64,000 bases of DNA, taken from positions 620,001 to 684,000 of the forward strand of contig CP034928.1 of assembly GCA_004102645.1 (NCBI GenBank). The letters are read 5' to 3'. Below the pieces are notes generated by a model that saw only the letters and a list, made by a program, of their open reading frames with translations, had not been told where the DNA came from and did not search any database. Source of the DNA: Candidatus Bipolaricaulis sibiricus. Its GTDB lineage: Bacteria; Bipolaricaulota; Bipolaricaulia; Bipolaricaulales; Bipolaricaulaceae. Each line of letters begins with the position of its first letter. The first letter of the stretch is position 1. Positions 20,587 to 32,808 of this stretch are shown here, piece by piece. The translations under genes were made by a program, and so were the position numbers.

Positions 20587-22243
20587 CGACGTACGGTCGG
20601 TGCGCCCCCTGTTCGATGCGCTCCGCCGTGCGGCGCAAGGCGGGGTGGGAGAGAAGCGGGCGGTGGAAGAGCCGTGCCGCCGGCCACGGCCCGACCAACA
20701 CGAGATGCGCACCGGGCGCCAACCGGCGCACGAGACGCTCCACAAGGTCGCGGATCTTCCGCAGCGACCCCAGGTAGTACAGAACCTCGGAGCAGTAGAC
20801 GAGGTCGAACGGCCCGTCGGGCAGTTCCCGGGTCACGTCCATGACGTGGAACCTCACTGGAAGCGATGGGCAGCGGGACCGGGCCCGGTCGATCGCCGTG
20901 GGGACGAAGTCCACCCCGACCACCTCCCGGCCCACGCCGGCCTCGGCGAGGAGGCAAGTGAAGACCCCCTCTGCGCAGCCCAGCTCCAGAACGCGTGCGT
21001 ACGGAGGTGACGCGGGGTCGGCGGCGCGAGGAAGGACCGCGAGCTTCAGCTCGTACTTCCGCTTCTCGTAGGTGCTCGTTGTGTACTCCCACGGGTCGGG
21101 GCTGCGGTACCGCCAGCGAAACAGGTGCTGCCGCCACCGGGCAGGGATAACAGCCCAGACGTAGAGGACACCCAGTTCAAGCCACCCGCGCACCGTCCGC
21201 GCAGCGGTGCCCAGTCGCCCGCCCACGGACCGCCTGGCGTTCCGCACCCGGCCCAAGCGCACGATTCCCTCCCGGGACAGATAGACCAGGCCTGCGACCA
21301 CGAGCAAGAGCTCGAGGAACCGCACCGTGAGCGAGAACGCCATTGCGCCTTGCGGGGAGATCCCCACCAACCCCAGGATTCCCACCCGCCCTCCTTCGGC
21401 GGTACCCATCCCCGCCGGGGTCAGCCAGAGGAGGGTGGTCAGAATGGCGTTCAAGTTGAAGTACACCGCAAGATCGGCCACCGAGAACAACCGGCCCTCT
21501 GTGAAGTAGAAGAACAGCTGCGGTCGGAGGTAGGTACAGAAGAAGCTCGCGAGTTGCAGGACGAAGGCGATGGCGGTCAGCGGGAGGTGCCGGGTGAACG
21601 CCGCGTACATCTCATCCTCCATGCCGCGGATCTTCTCTCCCCATGCCGCTGGCCACCGCCACGAGCGGTGCAGGCGGCCCACTGAGACCACGATTCGCGA
21701 GAGCCAGTGGAAGTTGCGCGCGAAGCTGAGTACGCCCAGTCCAACCGCTGCGGCCACGATGAGGAGGCCGGCTCCAATCTGGGCCTTGGTTGCTGGGGCG
21801 AACATCGTTCCCGTAAGGGTGAACGCGCCTCCCAGCACGGCGAACAACACCAGACTCAGCCCGGCGAGGAGGCGATCGACGAACAGCGTCGCGAACAAGG
21901 TCGTCATCGTCGCCCCGCTCTTCCGGGACCCGAGCCAAGCCCGGACGGGTTCACCGCCAGCGTACGCGACCGGGGTGATGTAGGACACGGCGAACCCGGC
22001 CACCCCGATCCCCACGATCTCCGGGGCCGGCAGGCGCACCCCGAACGCGTGGAGCAGCACGCCCCAACTGGCAACCCAGAACAGAGTTGCGATGAGATCG
22101 TTTCCGACCATCGCCAGGAACCCGAACGGCCCCAGGGCCTGAACTTGCCGCCACACGGCGTCGGGTCCGACGAAGGCGAGGATGAGGGCGAACAGCCCGA
22201 ACCCCACTCCCACCAACAGCACGGCCAACCACACCCGCCCCAT
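20483..22243 (-). CDS. Flippase-like membrane domain fused to SAM methyltransferase
   Basis: A 586-residue two-domain protein. Residues 1-330 are a multi-helix membrane domain of the LPG-synthase/UPF0104 (flippase-like) superfamily, with the family segment GEPVRAW near 97-103 and PAGMGTAEGG near 276-285. After a short linker, residues 380-560 form a class I SAM-dependent methyltransferase of the NodS-like type: WEYTTSTYEKRKYE, motif I LELGCAEG (419-426), and CSEVLYYLG (484-492). The membrane part may move or handle a lipid-linked substrate that the cytoplasmic part methylates; that is inference. ATG 22243 is 9 nt after TACCCT. The 3' end overlaps the PIG-L gene by 104 nt. Confidence 0.85.
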   Translation of the reverse strand: MGRVWLAVLLVGVGFGLFALILAFVGPDAVWRQVQALGPFGFLAMVGNDLIATLFWVASWGVLLHAFGVRLPAPEIVGIGVAGFAVSYITPVAYAGGEPVRAWLGSRKSGATMTTLFATLFVDRLLAGLSLVLFAVLGGAFTLTGTMFAPATKAQIGAGLLIVAAAVGLGVLSFARNFHWLSRIVVSVGRLHRSWRWPAAWGEKIRGMEDEMYAAFTRHLPLTAIAFVLQLASFFCTYLRPQLFFYFTEGRLFSVADLAVYFNLNAILTTLLWLTPAGMGTAEGGRVGILGLVGISPQGAMAFSLTVRFLELLLVVAGLVYLSREGIVRLGRVRNARRSVGGRLGTAARTVRGWLELGVLYVWAVIPARWRQHLFRWRYRSPDPWEYTTSTYEKRKYELKLAVLPRAADPASPPYARVLELGCAEGVFTCLLAEAGVGREVVGVDFVPTAIDRARSRCPSLPVRFHVMDVTRELPDGPFDLVYCSEVLYYLGSLRKIRDLVERLVRRLAPGAHLVLVGPWPAARLFHRPLLSHPALRRTAERIEQGAHRPYVVTCLEWAPPPEAEKQRRLRRARSGGRNSPETAHS

Positions 22244-22252
22244 CGCGACCCA

Positions 22253-22258
22253 AGGGTA
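22253..22258 (-). promoter_or_regulatory. -10-like element of the flippase-methyltransferase gene
   Basis: On the minus strand, TACCCT lies 9 nt before ATG 22243; the intervening bases hold no strong Shine-Dalgarno. Confidence 0.3.
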
Positions 22259-22312
22259 CCGTGCTGGGACGAACCCCGTCCAACCACGGCAGCGGCTCAA
22301 GCCGGAGCGAGC

Positions 22313-22341
22313 TTGCCGCAACACGTTCCCTGACGTAAGAT
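22313..22341 (+). promoter_or_regulatory. gyrA promoter
   Basis: TTGCCG (22313-22318), a 17-nt spacer and TAAGAT (22336-22341). A CAGGAG Shine-Dalgarno (22343-22348) sits five bases before ATG 22354. Confidence 0.6.
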
Positions 22342-22353
22342 TCAGGAGTTCCC

Positions 22354-24753
22354 ATGCCTGAACGGATCGAGACCGCATTCATTGAAGACGAGATGGAGCA
22401 GTCGTACATCGACTACGCCGTCTCGGTCATCCGGGCCCGGGCTGTCCCTGACGTCCGCGACGGACTGAAGCCGGTTCAGCGGCGGATTCTGTACGGGTTC
22501 CGCGAGCTCGGACTCCTCCCCGGAAAGCCGCCCCGGAAGTCAGCCCGCATCGTCGGTGAGGTGATGGGTAAGTTCCACCCGCACGGCGACATGGCGGTGT
22601 ACGAGGCGATGGTGGGGTTGGCCCAACCGTTCTCAACCCGCTACCCGCTCGTGGACGGGCAGGGGAACTTCGGGTCGGTGGACGGGGATGAGCCTGCGGC
22701 GATGCGGTATACCGAGGCCCGCCTCGCCCCAATTGCCCGCGAGTTCCTCGACGAGCTCGATGAAGAGACGGTGGACTTCCTCCCCAACTTCGACGGCTCG
22801 CTCGAGGAGCCGGAAGTCCTCCCGGCGCGGTTCCCCCACCTCCTCGCGAACGGAGCGTGGGGGATCTCGGTGGGGATGACAACCCAGATCCCGCCTCACA
22901 ACCTGGGAGAGCTCGTCGCAGCTACCCTGTACGTGCTCGATCACCCCGATGCGAGCGCGGCCGAGCTCCTGCCCCTCATCCCGGGGCCGGACTTCCCGAC
23001 CGGGGGGATCCTCGTGGGGCGGGAAGGGATCCGCGCTGCGTACGAGACGGGTGAGGGAAAGCTCACCCTCCGCGCCCGGGCGTTCGTGGAGGATGACCGG
23101 ATCGTGATCACGGAGATCCCATACCAGGTGCGGAAGACGACGATCCTGGAGAGCATCGCGGCCAAGGCCAAGGACGGTTCGCTCGACGGGATCGCCGACC
23201 TTCGCGATGAGTCGGACCGAGAAGGGCTGCGGATCGTGATCGAACTGAAGCGGGGTGTGGATGGTCACCGGCTGCTTCCTCGTCTCCTCAAGCTGACCCC
23301 GCTCGAGCGCACGTTCTCGTGCCACTTCCTGGTGATCCAGGACGGGAACCCGCGGACGCTCACGCTGCCCGAGATCCTGCGTGCGTTCCTCGCCTTCCGG
23401 CGGTCCACGGTCCGGCGGCGGACCGAACATCGGCTGAAGGTGGCCCGGGAGCGGGCGCACCTCCTCGAGGGGTTCCGGCTGGCGCTCACGAACCTCGACC
23501 AGGTGATCGAGATCATCCGCGGGGCGGCAGAGCCAGCCGAGGCGGAGGCACTGCTCGCTGCGGAGATCGGCCTGTCCCCGAAGCAAGCCGATGCGGTGCT
23601 CAAGATGCGCCTGTCCCAGCTCACGAAGCTCGAACGGCGGAAGATCGAGGAGGAGCTCCAGGAACTGAAGGTGAAGATCGCCGAATACGAGGGGGTGCTG
23701 GCCGATCCGCGACGGCTGGACGGGCTCATCCGCGACGAGCTCCAGGCGATCGCCAGTCAGTATGCGGATGCGCGACGGACAACGATTGTCGAATCCTCGG
23801 AAGCGATCGAGCTGGCCGCTCTCGATGCTCCCCGCGTGGACGTGATTCTCTGCGTGACGGGCAAAGGCTATGTGAACACGACGAACTGCGAGGCGTACCG
23901 CGCCCAGGGTCGGGGAGGGAAGGGTGTGATCGGGATCCGTCCCAAAGATGGGGACTACCTCCGGACGATGGTCGCCGCCCACACGCACCAGGATCTTCTT
24001 GTGTTCACCGATCGCGGGCGCGTATTCAGGCTTCCGCTGCAACGCCTCGAGCTTGGGGACCGTGACTCGGTGGGGAAGAACCTCCGCCAGTTCCTGGAGA
24101 TGGGCCTCGACGAGGAGATTCGCGCCGTGCTTCCGGTCGAAGGGTACGACACGGGGTACGCTCTCCTCTCCACGCGCCAGGGGATCGTGAACCGCAACTC
24201 CATCTCTGACTATGCCAACGCGCACACGAAGGGGATCCTCGCCCACTCGATTCCCGACGACGACCGCCTGGTGGACGTGGCGATCACCCACGGGGAAGGA
24301 CACATGGTCCTTGCCACTGCCGGGGGGCACGTGATTCGGTTCCCGGAGGAACAGGTACGGATCACGCGGCGGCCCTCGAAGGGCGTGATCGGAATCCGCC
24401 TCGCGCCCGGTGACCAGGTAGTGGGGATGGTCTGGTTGCCACCTGCAGAGGAGACCAAGCGGCTCTTGTTCGTGACGGAGATGGGCCAGGGCAAGCGCGT
24501 GGAGCTGTCGGATCTCCCCAGCCAGGGCCGCGGGGGACGCGGGGTCATCGGGATCAAACTCGACGCGCATGGTGGGGCGCTCGTCACGGCGATCCTGGTC
24601 GCTGAGGGCGACGAGGTGGCCCTGTCGACCGCTGGGGGCAAGGTCATCCGGTTCCCGGCGGCCCAGGTGAGCACGTTCTCCCGCTACGCACGGGGCGTGC
24701 GCCTGATCCAGGTCGAGCCGGAAGACCGCGTGGTGTCGGCGGTGGTGGTGTAG
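22354..24753 (+). CDS. gyrA: DNA gyrase subunit A
   Basis: The 799-residue A subunit of DNA gyrase, which breaks and rejoins DNA during ATP-driven negative supercoiling. The active-site tyrosine is Y119 in [10 protein letters not shown], and the winged-helix region is GKFHPHGD. A GyrA-box variant, QGRGGKG, appears at the start of the C-terminal wrapping domain, which favours gyrase over topoisomerase IV. The quinolone-contact serine (Ser83 in E. coli) is methionine here (M80), with glutamate (E84) at the Asp87 position. gyrB is not in the window. The gene has its own promoter and stands divergently from the flippase-methyltransferase gene. Confidence 0.95.
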   Translation: MPERIETAFIEDEMEQSYIDYAVSVIRARAVPDVRDGLKPVQRRILYGFRELGLLPGKPPRKSARIVGEVMGKFHPHGDMAVYEAMVGLAQPFSTRYPLVDGQGNFGSVDGDEPAAMRYTEARLAPIAREFLDELDEETVDFLPNFDGSLEEPEVLPARFPHLLANGAWGISVGMTTQIPPHNLGELVAATLYVLDHPDASAAELLPLIPGPDFPTGGILVGREGIRAAYETGEGKLTLRARAFVEDDRIVITEIPYQVRKTTILESIAAKAKDGSLDGIADLRDESDREGLRIVIELKRGVDGHRLLPRLLKLTPLERTFSCHFLVIQDGNPRTLTLPEILRAFLAFRRSTVRRRTEHRLKVARERAHLLEGFRLALTNLDQVIEIIRGAAEPAEAEALLAAEIGLSPKQADAVLKMRLSQLTKLERRKIEEELQELKVKIAEYEGVLADPRRLDGLIRDELQAIASQYADARRTTIVESSEAIELAALDAPRVDVILCVTGKGYVNTTNCEAYRAQGRGGKGVIGIRPKDGDYLRTMVAAHTHQDLLVFTDRGRVFRLPLQRLELGDRDSVGKNLRQFLEMGLDEEIRAVLPVEGYDTGYALLSTRQGIVNRNSISDYANAHTKGILAHSIPDDDRLVDVAITHGEGHMVLATAGGHVIRFPEEQVRITRRPSKGVIGIRLAPGDQVVGMVWLPPAEETKRLLFVTEMGQGKRVELSDLPSQGRGGRGVIGIKLDAHGGALVTAILVAEGDEVALSTAGGKVIRFPAAQVSTFSRYARGVRLIQVEPEDRVVSAVVV

Positions 24754-24888
24754 GAGTGAACTGGGAAGCCAACAGCCGAGACTCGAGAGGGGCGCCGGAC
24801 GTGGACGCCCGCCGGGCTGAACGAGCTCGGAGTGGGGACGCGGCCTTCAGGGCTGCGACGTGATGGGAGGGGTTGAGGAAGGGTGAGG

Positions 24889-26091
24889 ATGGAGATCAAG
24901 GCGGAAGTGGACCGACAACTGGGGATCATCGAACGCAATGCGGAGACCGTTCTGCCGCGGGATGAGCTGGCACGGAAGATCGAGCGGTCGCTGCGTCAGG
25001 AGCGCCCACTGCGGGCCAAGCTGGGGATCGATCCCTCGGCGTCGCAGCTCACCCTCGGGCACGCCGTGGTCCTGCGAAAGCTGCGTGCATTCCAGGACCT
25101 CGGCCACACGGCGGTCCTCGTGGTGGGGGACTTCACGCGGCGCATCGGCGATCCGTCCGGGAAATCGAAGACTCGGGAACCGATGTCTCCCGAGGAGATC
25201 GAGCGAAACATGCGTACGTACAAGGAGCAGGCGTTCCGCATTCTCGACCCTCGGCGGGCGGAGGTCCGCTACAACTCTGAGTGGCTCGAGAAGCTGACCC
25301 TGGCTCAGGTGGTGGGTCTCACGGCACGGTACACGGTGGCGCGGATGCTCGAGCGGGAGGACTTCCAGCGCCGGTTCCGAGACGGCTCGGCGATCACGAT
25401 CATGGAGTTCCTCTACCCCCTCGCTCAGGCCTACGATTCGGTGGCGGTGCGGGCCGATGTGGAGCTGGGTGGATCGGATCAGCGGTTCAACCTCCTCATC
25501 GGTCGGGACATTCAGGAAGCGTACGGCCAGGACCCCCAGGTCATCGTCACGATGCCTCTCCTTATCGGGACTGACGGGGCGTTCGCGATGTCGCAGTCCC
25601 GGGGGAACTACATCGGAGTCGCCGAGGAACCGGAGGAGCAGTTCGGAAAAATCATGTCGCTTCCCGACGAGCTCATGCCCCAGTACTGCCAGCTCCTCAC
25701 CGACGTTCGGTGGGAGGAGCTCGCGGGACTCCACCCGAAGGAGGCGAAGAAGCGTCTTGCGAGAAGCCTCGTGGCATGGCTGCACGGAGAGGAGGGGGCA
25801 CAGCGGGGGCAGGAGCACTTCGAGCGGGTGTTCGAAGACGAGCAGCCGCCCGAGGAGATGCCGGAGGTCGCGGTGGGGCGGCTTCTCGACCGAGACGACA
25901 CGGTGAACATCGTCGACCTCCTCGTGGAGGCGGGAATGGTCTCCTCTCGCTCCGAGGCGCGGCGGCTCGTGGACGGGGGCGGGGTGGAGTTGGATGGGGA
26001 GCGGGTCAAGTCGAGCCGTGACCGCGTCACGGTGCGGGCGGGGGCGATCTTGCGGGCGGGGAAGCTTCGGTTCGCACGGCTTGTGGTCTGA
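24889..26091 (+). CDS. tyrS: Tyrosyl-tRNA synthetase
   Basis: A class I synthetase charging tRNA-Tyr, 400 residues, with the HIGH-equivalent LTLGH near residues 54-58, the family segment GDPSGKSKTR, the tyrosine pocket LGGSDQRFN and a C-terminal S4-like RNA-binding domain (VEAGMVSSRSEARRLVDGG). The KMSKS loop is unusual: where relatives read KMSKSLGNYIG this protein has AMSQSRGNYIG (residues 233-237), so both loop lysines are lost. ATG 24889 is chosen because AGGAAGGG ends seven bases upstream; an in-frame GTG lies at 24883. It follows gyrA by 135 nt. Confidence 0.94.
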   Translation: MEIKAEVDRQLGIIERNAETVLPRDELARKIERSLRQERPLRAKLGIDPSASQLTLGHAVVLRKLRAFQDLGHTAVLVVGDFTRRIGDPSGKSKTREPMSPEEIERNMRTYKEQAFRILDPRRAEVRYNSEWLEKLTLAQVVGLTARYTVARMLEREDFQRRFRDGSAITIMEFLYPLAQAYDSVAVRADVELGGSDQRFNLLIGRDIQEAYGQDPQVIVTMPLLIGTDGAFAMSQSRGNYIGVAEEPEEQFGKIMSLPDELMPQYCQLLTDVRWEELAGLHPKEAKKRLARSLVAWLHGEEGAQRGQEHFERVFEDEQPPEEMPEVAVGRLLDRDDTVNIVDLLVEAGMVSSRSEARRLVDGGGVELDGERVKSSRDRVTVRAGAILRAGKLRFARLVV

Positions 26092-26471
26092 GCAGGGAAA
26101 CTACGGGCACGCCGAACCGGCGTGAGAAGGGACCTGTCGACGATGGAGGCAGGTTGGGCGGGCGATAGGCAGAGGCGGGTCTTGACGGCCATCGGGAAGC
26201 CTGCCGATGCTCGGGAGGGTGGGAGGCTCGGCGCAGAGAGCAGATGTCGTCAGGGGGGCACGCTGTGAGCTGCACCGACCCCTTCCACTTCCCGCGTGTC
26301 TGCTCCGGTGCCCTGCCCCTGGTCCCGGTCCGCTCAACCAGGATGCACGGATCGTGGGATGCGCTGTCCGAGACGTCACTCACGAAGGGCGATGGAGCAG
26401 CTTTCCTGGTGTCGCTGGTCGACCGGGGTCCCGTCCGTGCGTCCGTCGTTCATCCTGCTGGGGTCGAGCGC
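26092..26471. other. Convergent intergenic region, 380 nt, no gene seen
   Basis: The gap between tyrS and the converging lipoprotein gene. A hairpin CACGCC-GAACC-GGCGTG lies about 17 nt after the tyrS stop (26109-26125) but has no T-run. Open frames on both strands have no recognisable domain and extend into neighbouring genes, so none was called. Confidence 0.6.
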
Positions 26472-28436
26472 TCAGCGACGGAAGTCAAACTCGCCGCCTG
26501 GGCCCCACAGGAACGACAGCTCTTCGGGGCACACGCGGCCCTTGTAATTGCCTTCGAAGACGTTCTCTCCCCCCACGACTCGGCCGAAGAACACGTAGCC
26601 TGAGCCGATACACAGACCGTGGAAGACGGCGACGCCCGCTCCGTAGTTCCCGAGGAACGAGTTTCCCCAGAGCTGAGCTTGAGCAGCGTCACGGAGCACC
26701 ACGCCGCCATTCCAGCCGCTCTCCTTGATCTGGGAGGCGGTGATCGAAGCAGTGGCCGTTCCGCCGATTCCGATCCCACAGACGCCGTTCTGGGTGAAGG
26801 CGCAGTCTTCGACAACCCCTCGTGCTTGCCCCCACAACCACACCCCGCCCTGCTCGTTGCGGGAGACCCTGCACCGCAGGAGCTCGACGACCGCGCTGTC
26901 CTGGGCATGGACTCCCCGCAGGTTGTCGGAGACAACGCAGTCGGTGAGCCTGGCGCGTGCGTCGTTCCCCATGATCAACCCTTCCGATCCTCGGCCGAGG
27001 GCCGTTCCCCGCAGATCGACGTCCGCCCCGCCGACGAGCGAGATCACGGCCGACTCGTGTGCGGACCGGGCGGTCAGAAGGACGACCCCGTCGGCTTCGA
27101 CGCGGATCTTCTTGCCGAGCGTGACTCCGGCGGCGTAGATGCCCTCCGTGAGGACGAGCCGGCCTCCGGGTTGGACTGCGTCTGCCGCCTCCTGAAGGGT
27201 TGTGTACGCAGGGTTGGGGAAGCGGACATCCTCCTGCGATGGCGGTACCAGCGGAACCCGCAGGGAGTCCGACAGGTTCCCCGCCAGATCGACCCCGTTC
27301 TCGCGGAGGACGTTGGCGTTTCCGGAGGGCGGGGTTCGCGATAGCGACAGGATGCCTTGCGCCGCGCACGCTTCGATTCGGTTGTCGGTGATCTCGGCCT
27401 GGGCAGCGCCCGCGAGGTAGATTCCCGAGCCTCGGCAGTCGAAGACCCGGGAGTTCCGGATCGTCGCCACAGCGTACGACTGGACCTTGACCCCGTTCCA
27501 GCGGATCGCTGAGATCGTGCACTCCATGATCTGCAGGCGCGAACTGTCCCGCGCCTCCACGCCATCCCAGGTCTGATGGATCGTGCAGCCCGTGAGGATG
27601 ACCTGGGCAGCGTGCTCGATCCACACTCCGGTGTCCCGGTGACCGCTGATGGTACACCTGGTCAGCTCGGCCATCGCCTGGTCCCGGACCCACAGCCCGT
27701 GCCCGGCACAGGCCGAGACGGTGGAGTCGGTCGCGAAGAGGCGACTCTGATCGCGGATCCACAAGCCGTGGCCCTCACACCTCGTCACGGTCGATCCGGC
27801 GAGCGTGAGCCGCGCCTGATCGGCGAGCCAGATCCCGGTGCTGCGGTTGCCGGAGAGGGTGACCGCGGTCAGCGTGGCCTGGGCGCGGCCCTGGAGGTAC
27901 AGGCCGTAACCAGTGTTGGCCGTGATCGAGGAGTTGCGGAGTTCGACGCGCGCTTCGTCGCGGACGGCGACGCCGCAGGCCGTGTTCCCTGAGAACGCGC
28001 ACTGCTCGACCTCGACCACGGCCTCCCCCAGGACGAGCAGGCCGTGGGCACACCCAGCGGGCTCGGAACAAGCCCCGGTCGCGTTGGTGAACGTGATCCC
28101 CACTAGCACCACGGTGCCTTCGACGTGGGGGCCGATGGAGACGACGGGATGGCCGAGCTCGCTCCCGCGGAGGATGGTTCGGGTTGGGCCGGCTCCCCGC
28201 AGGGTCAGCGGTTTGGCTACACGGAGGCTCTCGGTCCACGTCCCGGCAGGGAGACAGACGATGGCGCCGGGGGGGGCTTCGTCCAGTGCCGCCTGGATCG
28301 ATGCTCCAGGCCGTACGGTGATCGTGCAGGGAACGGTCTGCGGCGGTGCCTGGCGGGCGCACGACAGCAGAAGGGGGAACAGCGCTGTGATCGCTGTCCA
28401 CCGGAGAGCCACGGAGCACAGTCGTGTCCCGACCAT
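26472..28436 (-). CDS. Parallel beta-helix lipoprotein (NosD/DUF1565-like repeats)
   Basis: A 654-residue protein with a lipoprotein signal (hydrophobic stretch, then LLSC with lipid-modified C26) and many 22-24-residue right-handed beta-helix rungs of the type GLWIRDQSRLFATDSTVSAC. Two helix blocks are visible, about residues 40-380 and 400-650. Each opens with a pectate-lyase-like entry (IQAALDEAPPGAIVCLPAG and TLQEAADAVQPGGRLVLTEG), which suggests internal duplication. Such folds bind or cut polysaccharides, or act as copper-insertion factors (NosD). No catalytic residue could be assigned. ATG 28436 lies 8 nt after TACAAT, so it may have its own promoter although it follows atpD by only 61 nt. 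Confidence 0.85.
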   Translation of the reverse strand: MVGTRLCSVALRWTAITALFPLLLSCARQAPPQTVPCTITVRPGASIQAALDEAPPGAIVCLPAGTWTESLRVAKPLTLRGAGPTRTILRGSELGHPVVSIGPHVEGTVVLVGITFTNATGACSEPAGCAHGLLVLGEAVVEVEQCAFSGNTACGVAVRDEARVELRNSSITANTGYGLYLQGRAQATLTAVTLSGNRSTGIWLADQARLTLAGSTVTRCEGHGLWIRDQSRLFATDSTVSACAGHGLWVRDQAMAELTRCTISGHRDTGVWIEHAAQVILTGCTIHQTWDGVEARDSSRLQIMECTISAIRWNGVKVQSYAVATIRNSRVFDCRGSGIYLAGAAQAEITDNRIEACAAQGILSLSRTPPSGNANVLRENGVDLAGNLSDSLRVPLVPPSQEDVRFPNPAYTTLQEAADAVQPGGRLVLTEGIYAAGVTLGKKIRVEADGVVLLTARSAHESAVISLVGGADVDLRGTALGRGSEGLIMGNDARARLTDCVVSDNLRGVHAQDSAVVELLRCRVSRNEQGGVWLWGQARGVVEDCAFTQNGVCGIGIGGTATASITASQIKESGWNGGVVLRDAAQAQLWGNSFLGNYGAGVAVFHGLCIGSGYVFFGRVVGGENVFEGNYKGRVCPEELSFLWGPGGEFDFRR

Positions 28437-28444
28437 GGGCGTCG

Positions 28445-28450
28445 ATTGTA
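28445..28450 (-). promoter_or_regulatory. -10 element of the beta-helix lipoprotein gene
   Basis: On the minus strand, TACAAT lies 8 nt before ATG 28436, with no Shine-Dalgarno. It suggests that the lipoprotein is made from its own leaderless message as well as, possibly, from the atp operon. Confidence 0.5.
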
Positions 28451-28497
28451 GGAACCGGTACCGCTTCCCGCCACCGGTCGTGGCGAGATCCTCGCGG

Positions 28498-30754
<2,257 letters not shown>

Positions 30755-30755
<1 letters not shown>

Positions 30756-32263
30756 CAGACCCTGAATCCCTCCCGGAACCTGACGAGCGCCGCGTCGAGC
30801 TCGTCCCGAAGGGCGTCGGTGAGCCGCCGCTCGGCGCGGAGCGTTGGGAGGAGGTTGGGGTGGTGCTCGGCGACGAACGCGAGAAAGCCGTGCTCGAATG
30901 CCCGAACTCCCTCAACGGGAACGTCGTCGAGGTGCCCGCCCACTGCCGCGTACAGAACGACAACTTGGGACTCTACGGGTAGCGGCTGGTACTGGTCCTG
31001 GTTCAGGACTTCCATCACCCTCGCCCCTCGGGCGAGCTGAGCCTGCGATGCTTCGTCAAGCTCCTGTGCGAACTCCGCAAACGCGGCGAGGTCCCGGTAC
31101 TGAGCAAGCTCGAGCCTCAGCTGGCCTGCGACCTCCTTCATCGCCGGGATCTGGGCCGCTCCCCCGACCCTCGACACCGAGAGCCCCACGTTCATCGCTG
31201 GGCGTTGGCCCTTGTTGAACAGGTCCGCCTCGAGGTAGATCTGGCCGTCGGTGATGGAGATGAGGTTCGTGGAGATGTAGGCGGTGATATCACCCGCCTT
31301 CGTCTCGACGATTGGAAGGGCGGTGAGGGACCCGCCGCCGTGCTCATCGTTCATCCGTGCGGCTCGTTCGAGAAGCCGGGAGTGTGTGTAGAAGATGTCG
31401 CCTGGATAGGCCTCCCGCCCCGGCGGACGGCGCAAGAGGAGCGAGATCTCGCGGTACGCGACCGCATGCTTGGACAGGTCGTCGTAGATCACGAGTGCGT
31501 CCTCTCCCCGATCCCGGAAGTACTCGCCCATCGCGCACCCTGCGTAGGGGGCGATGTACTGCAGGGGGGTGGGATCCTCCGCTGCCGCGGCGACGATGAT
31601 CGTGTACTCAAGCGCCCCATGGCGGCGCAGCGCGTCTACCGCCTTGGCGATCGTGGACGACTTCTGGCCGATGGCGACGTAGATGCAGTACACGTTCTGC
31701 CCCTTCTGGTGGATGATGGTGTCCAGGGCGACTGCCGTCTTCCCGGTTCGCCGGTCCCCGATGAGGAGCTCGCGCTGTCCGCGTCCGATCGGTGTCAGGG
31801 CGTCGATGCACTTGATCCCGGTCTGGAGGGGGGTGTTCACGGGCTGGCGAGCGATCACGCCTGGTGCCTTGTCGTCGGTCTTGCGGTATCCGTCGGGTTC
31901 GATCACCCCGCCTCCGTCAAGCGGAGCCCCCAGCGGGTCGACCACGCGCCCGAGGAACCCCTTCCCAACAGGAGTCGACAGGACGTGCCCCGTGCGTCGG
32001 ACCTCATCTCCCTCCCGAATCCCCCGGTCGGGACCGAGGATCGCCACGCCCACGGAGTCCTCGGCCAGATCGAGGACCAGGCCGTGGACTTCCCCCGGGA
32101 ACCGGAGGAGCTCGGACGCCATCGCCGAGCGCAGCCCCCACACGCGGGCGATTCCGTCGCCCACCTCGACGACCACCCCCACCTCTTCCATCTGGAGGTC
32201 GATGTCCAGTTGCTGGATCTGCTTCTTGATGATCGCTGCGATCTCATCTTTGCGTGCGTTCAT
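30755..32263 (-). CDS. atpA: ATP synthase F1 subunit alpha
   Basis: The non-catalytic nucleotide-binding subunit, 502 residues, with P-loop GDRRTGKT (169-176) and the family signature [22 protein letters not shown]. It stabilises the catalytic sites on beta and carries the binding site for delta at its N-terminus. It starts 3 nt after atpH, and its TGA overlaps the atpG start. Confidence 0.98.
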
Positions 32264-32266
32264 CGT

Positions 32267-32806
32267 CTACCCCCTCAGCTGAGCTGCCAGTTCCTGCAGA
32301 CGCCCGCGTAGCGACGTGTCCAGTCGGCGACCCGAGACCACGAGTTCCACCCCGGCCATGAGGCCGGGGACGACCACTTCTTCGAGGGTCACGGGCCTCC
32401 CCAGTGCCGCGACGAGGCGGCTCTGCAGCGCTCCCCGCTGGTCGGGTGTGAGGGGCTGAGCCGTGCGAGCCACGACATGGAACGCCCTTCCTTCCTGCTC
32501 CTGTTCCCGGTAGTACGCGGGGGCGAGGTCAGCCAGGAGCGCCGCCTTGCCCCGACGCACGAGGATGCGCACCAGGTTGAGGGTGCACGGATGGATCGCG
32601 CCTCCCAGGACCCTCTCCAGCAGAGCCTCCTTCGCTGCAGTATGGATCAACGGGTGGGTGAGGAACGGTGCTAGCTCGTCCGGACCTTCGCGCCACAGCG
32701 CCTGGAGGAGGGATAGGTCGTGCCCGACCTGTTCCACCACCTCCTGGGAGGCCGCGACCTCGTACAACGCCCGGGCATATGGGCGGGCAGCGTCAGACGG
32801 GTTCAT
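32267..32806 (-). CDS. atpH: ATP synthase F1 subunit delta
   Basis: The peripheral-stalk subunit joining F1 to the b dimer, 179 residues, in the usual place between atpF and atpA. YARALYEVA near the start, and ARTAQPLTPDQRGALQSRL with GVELVVSGRRLDTSLRGRL in the C-terminal half, are typical. It starts 2 nt after the atpF stop codon. Confidence 0.94.
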   Translation of the reverse strand: MNPSDAARPYARALYEVAASQEVVEQVGHDLSLLQALWREGPDELAPFLTHPLIHTAAKEALLERVLGGAIHPCTLNLVRILVRRGKAALLADLAPAYYREQEQEGRAFHVVARTAQPLTPDQRGALQSRLVAALGRPVTLEEVVVPGLMAGVELVVSGRRLDTSLRGRLQELAAQLRG

Positions 32807-32808
32807 GG

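Noticed and set aside
26109-26125. Hairpin after tyrS as a terminator
   Set aside because: The stem is good, but no T-run follows on either strand.
26101-26603. Open frames in the tyrS-lipoprotein gap
   Set aside because: No domain, no ribosome site, and they run into the lipoprotein gene in antisense.
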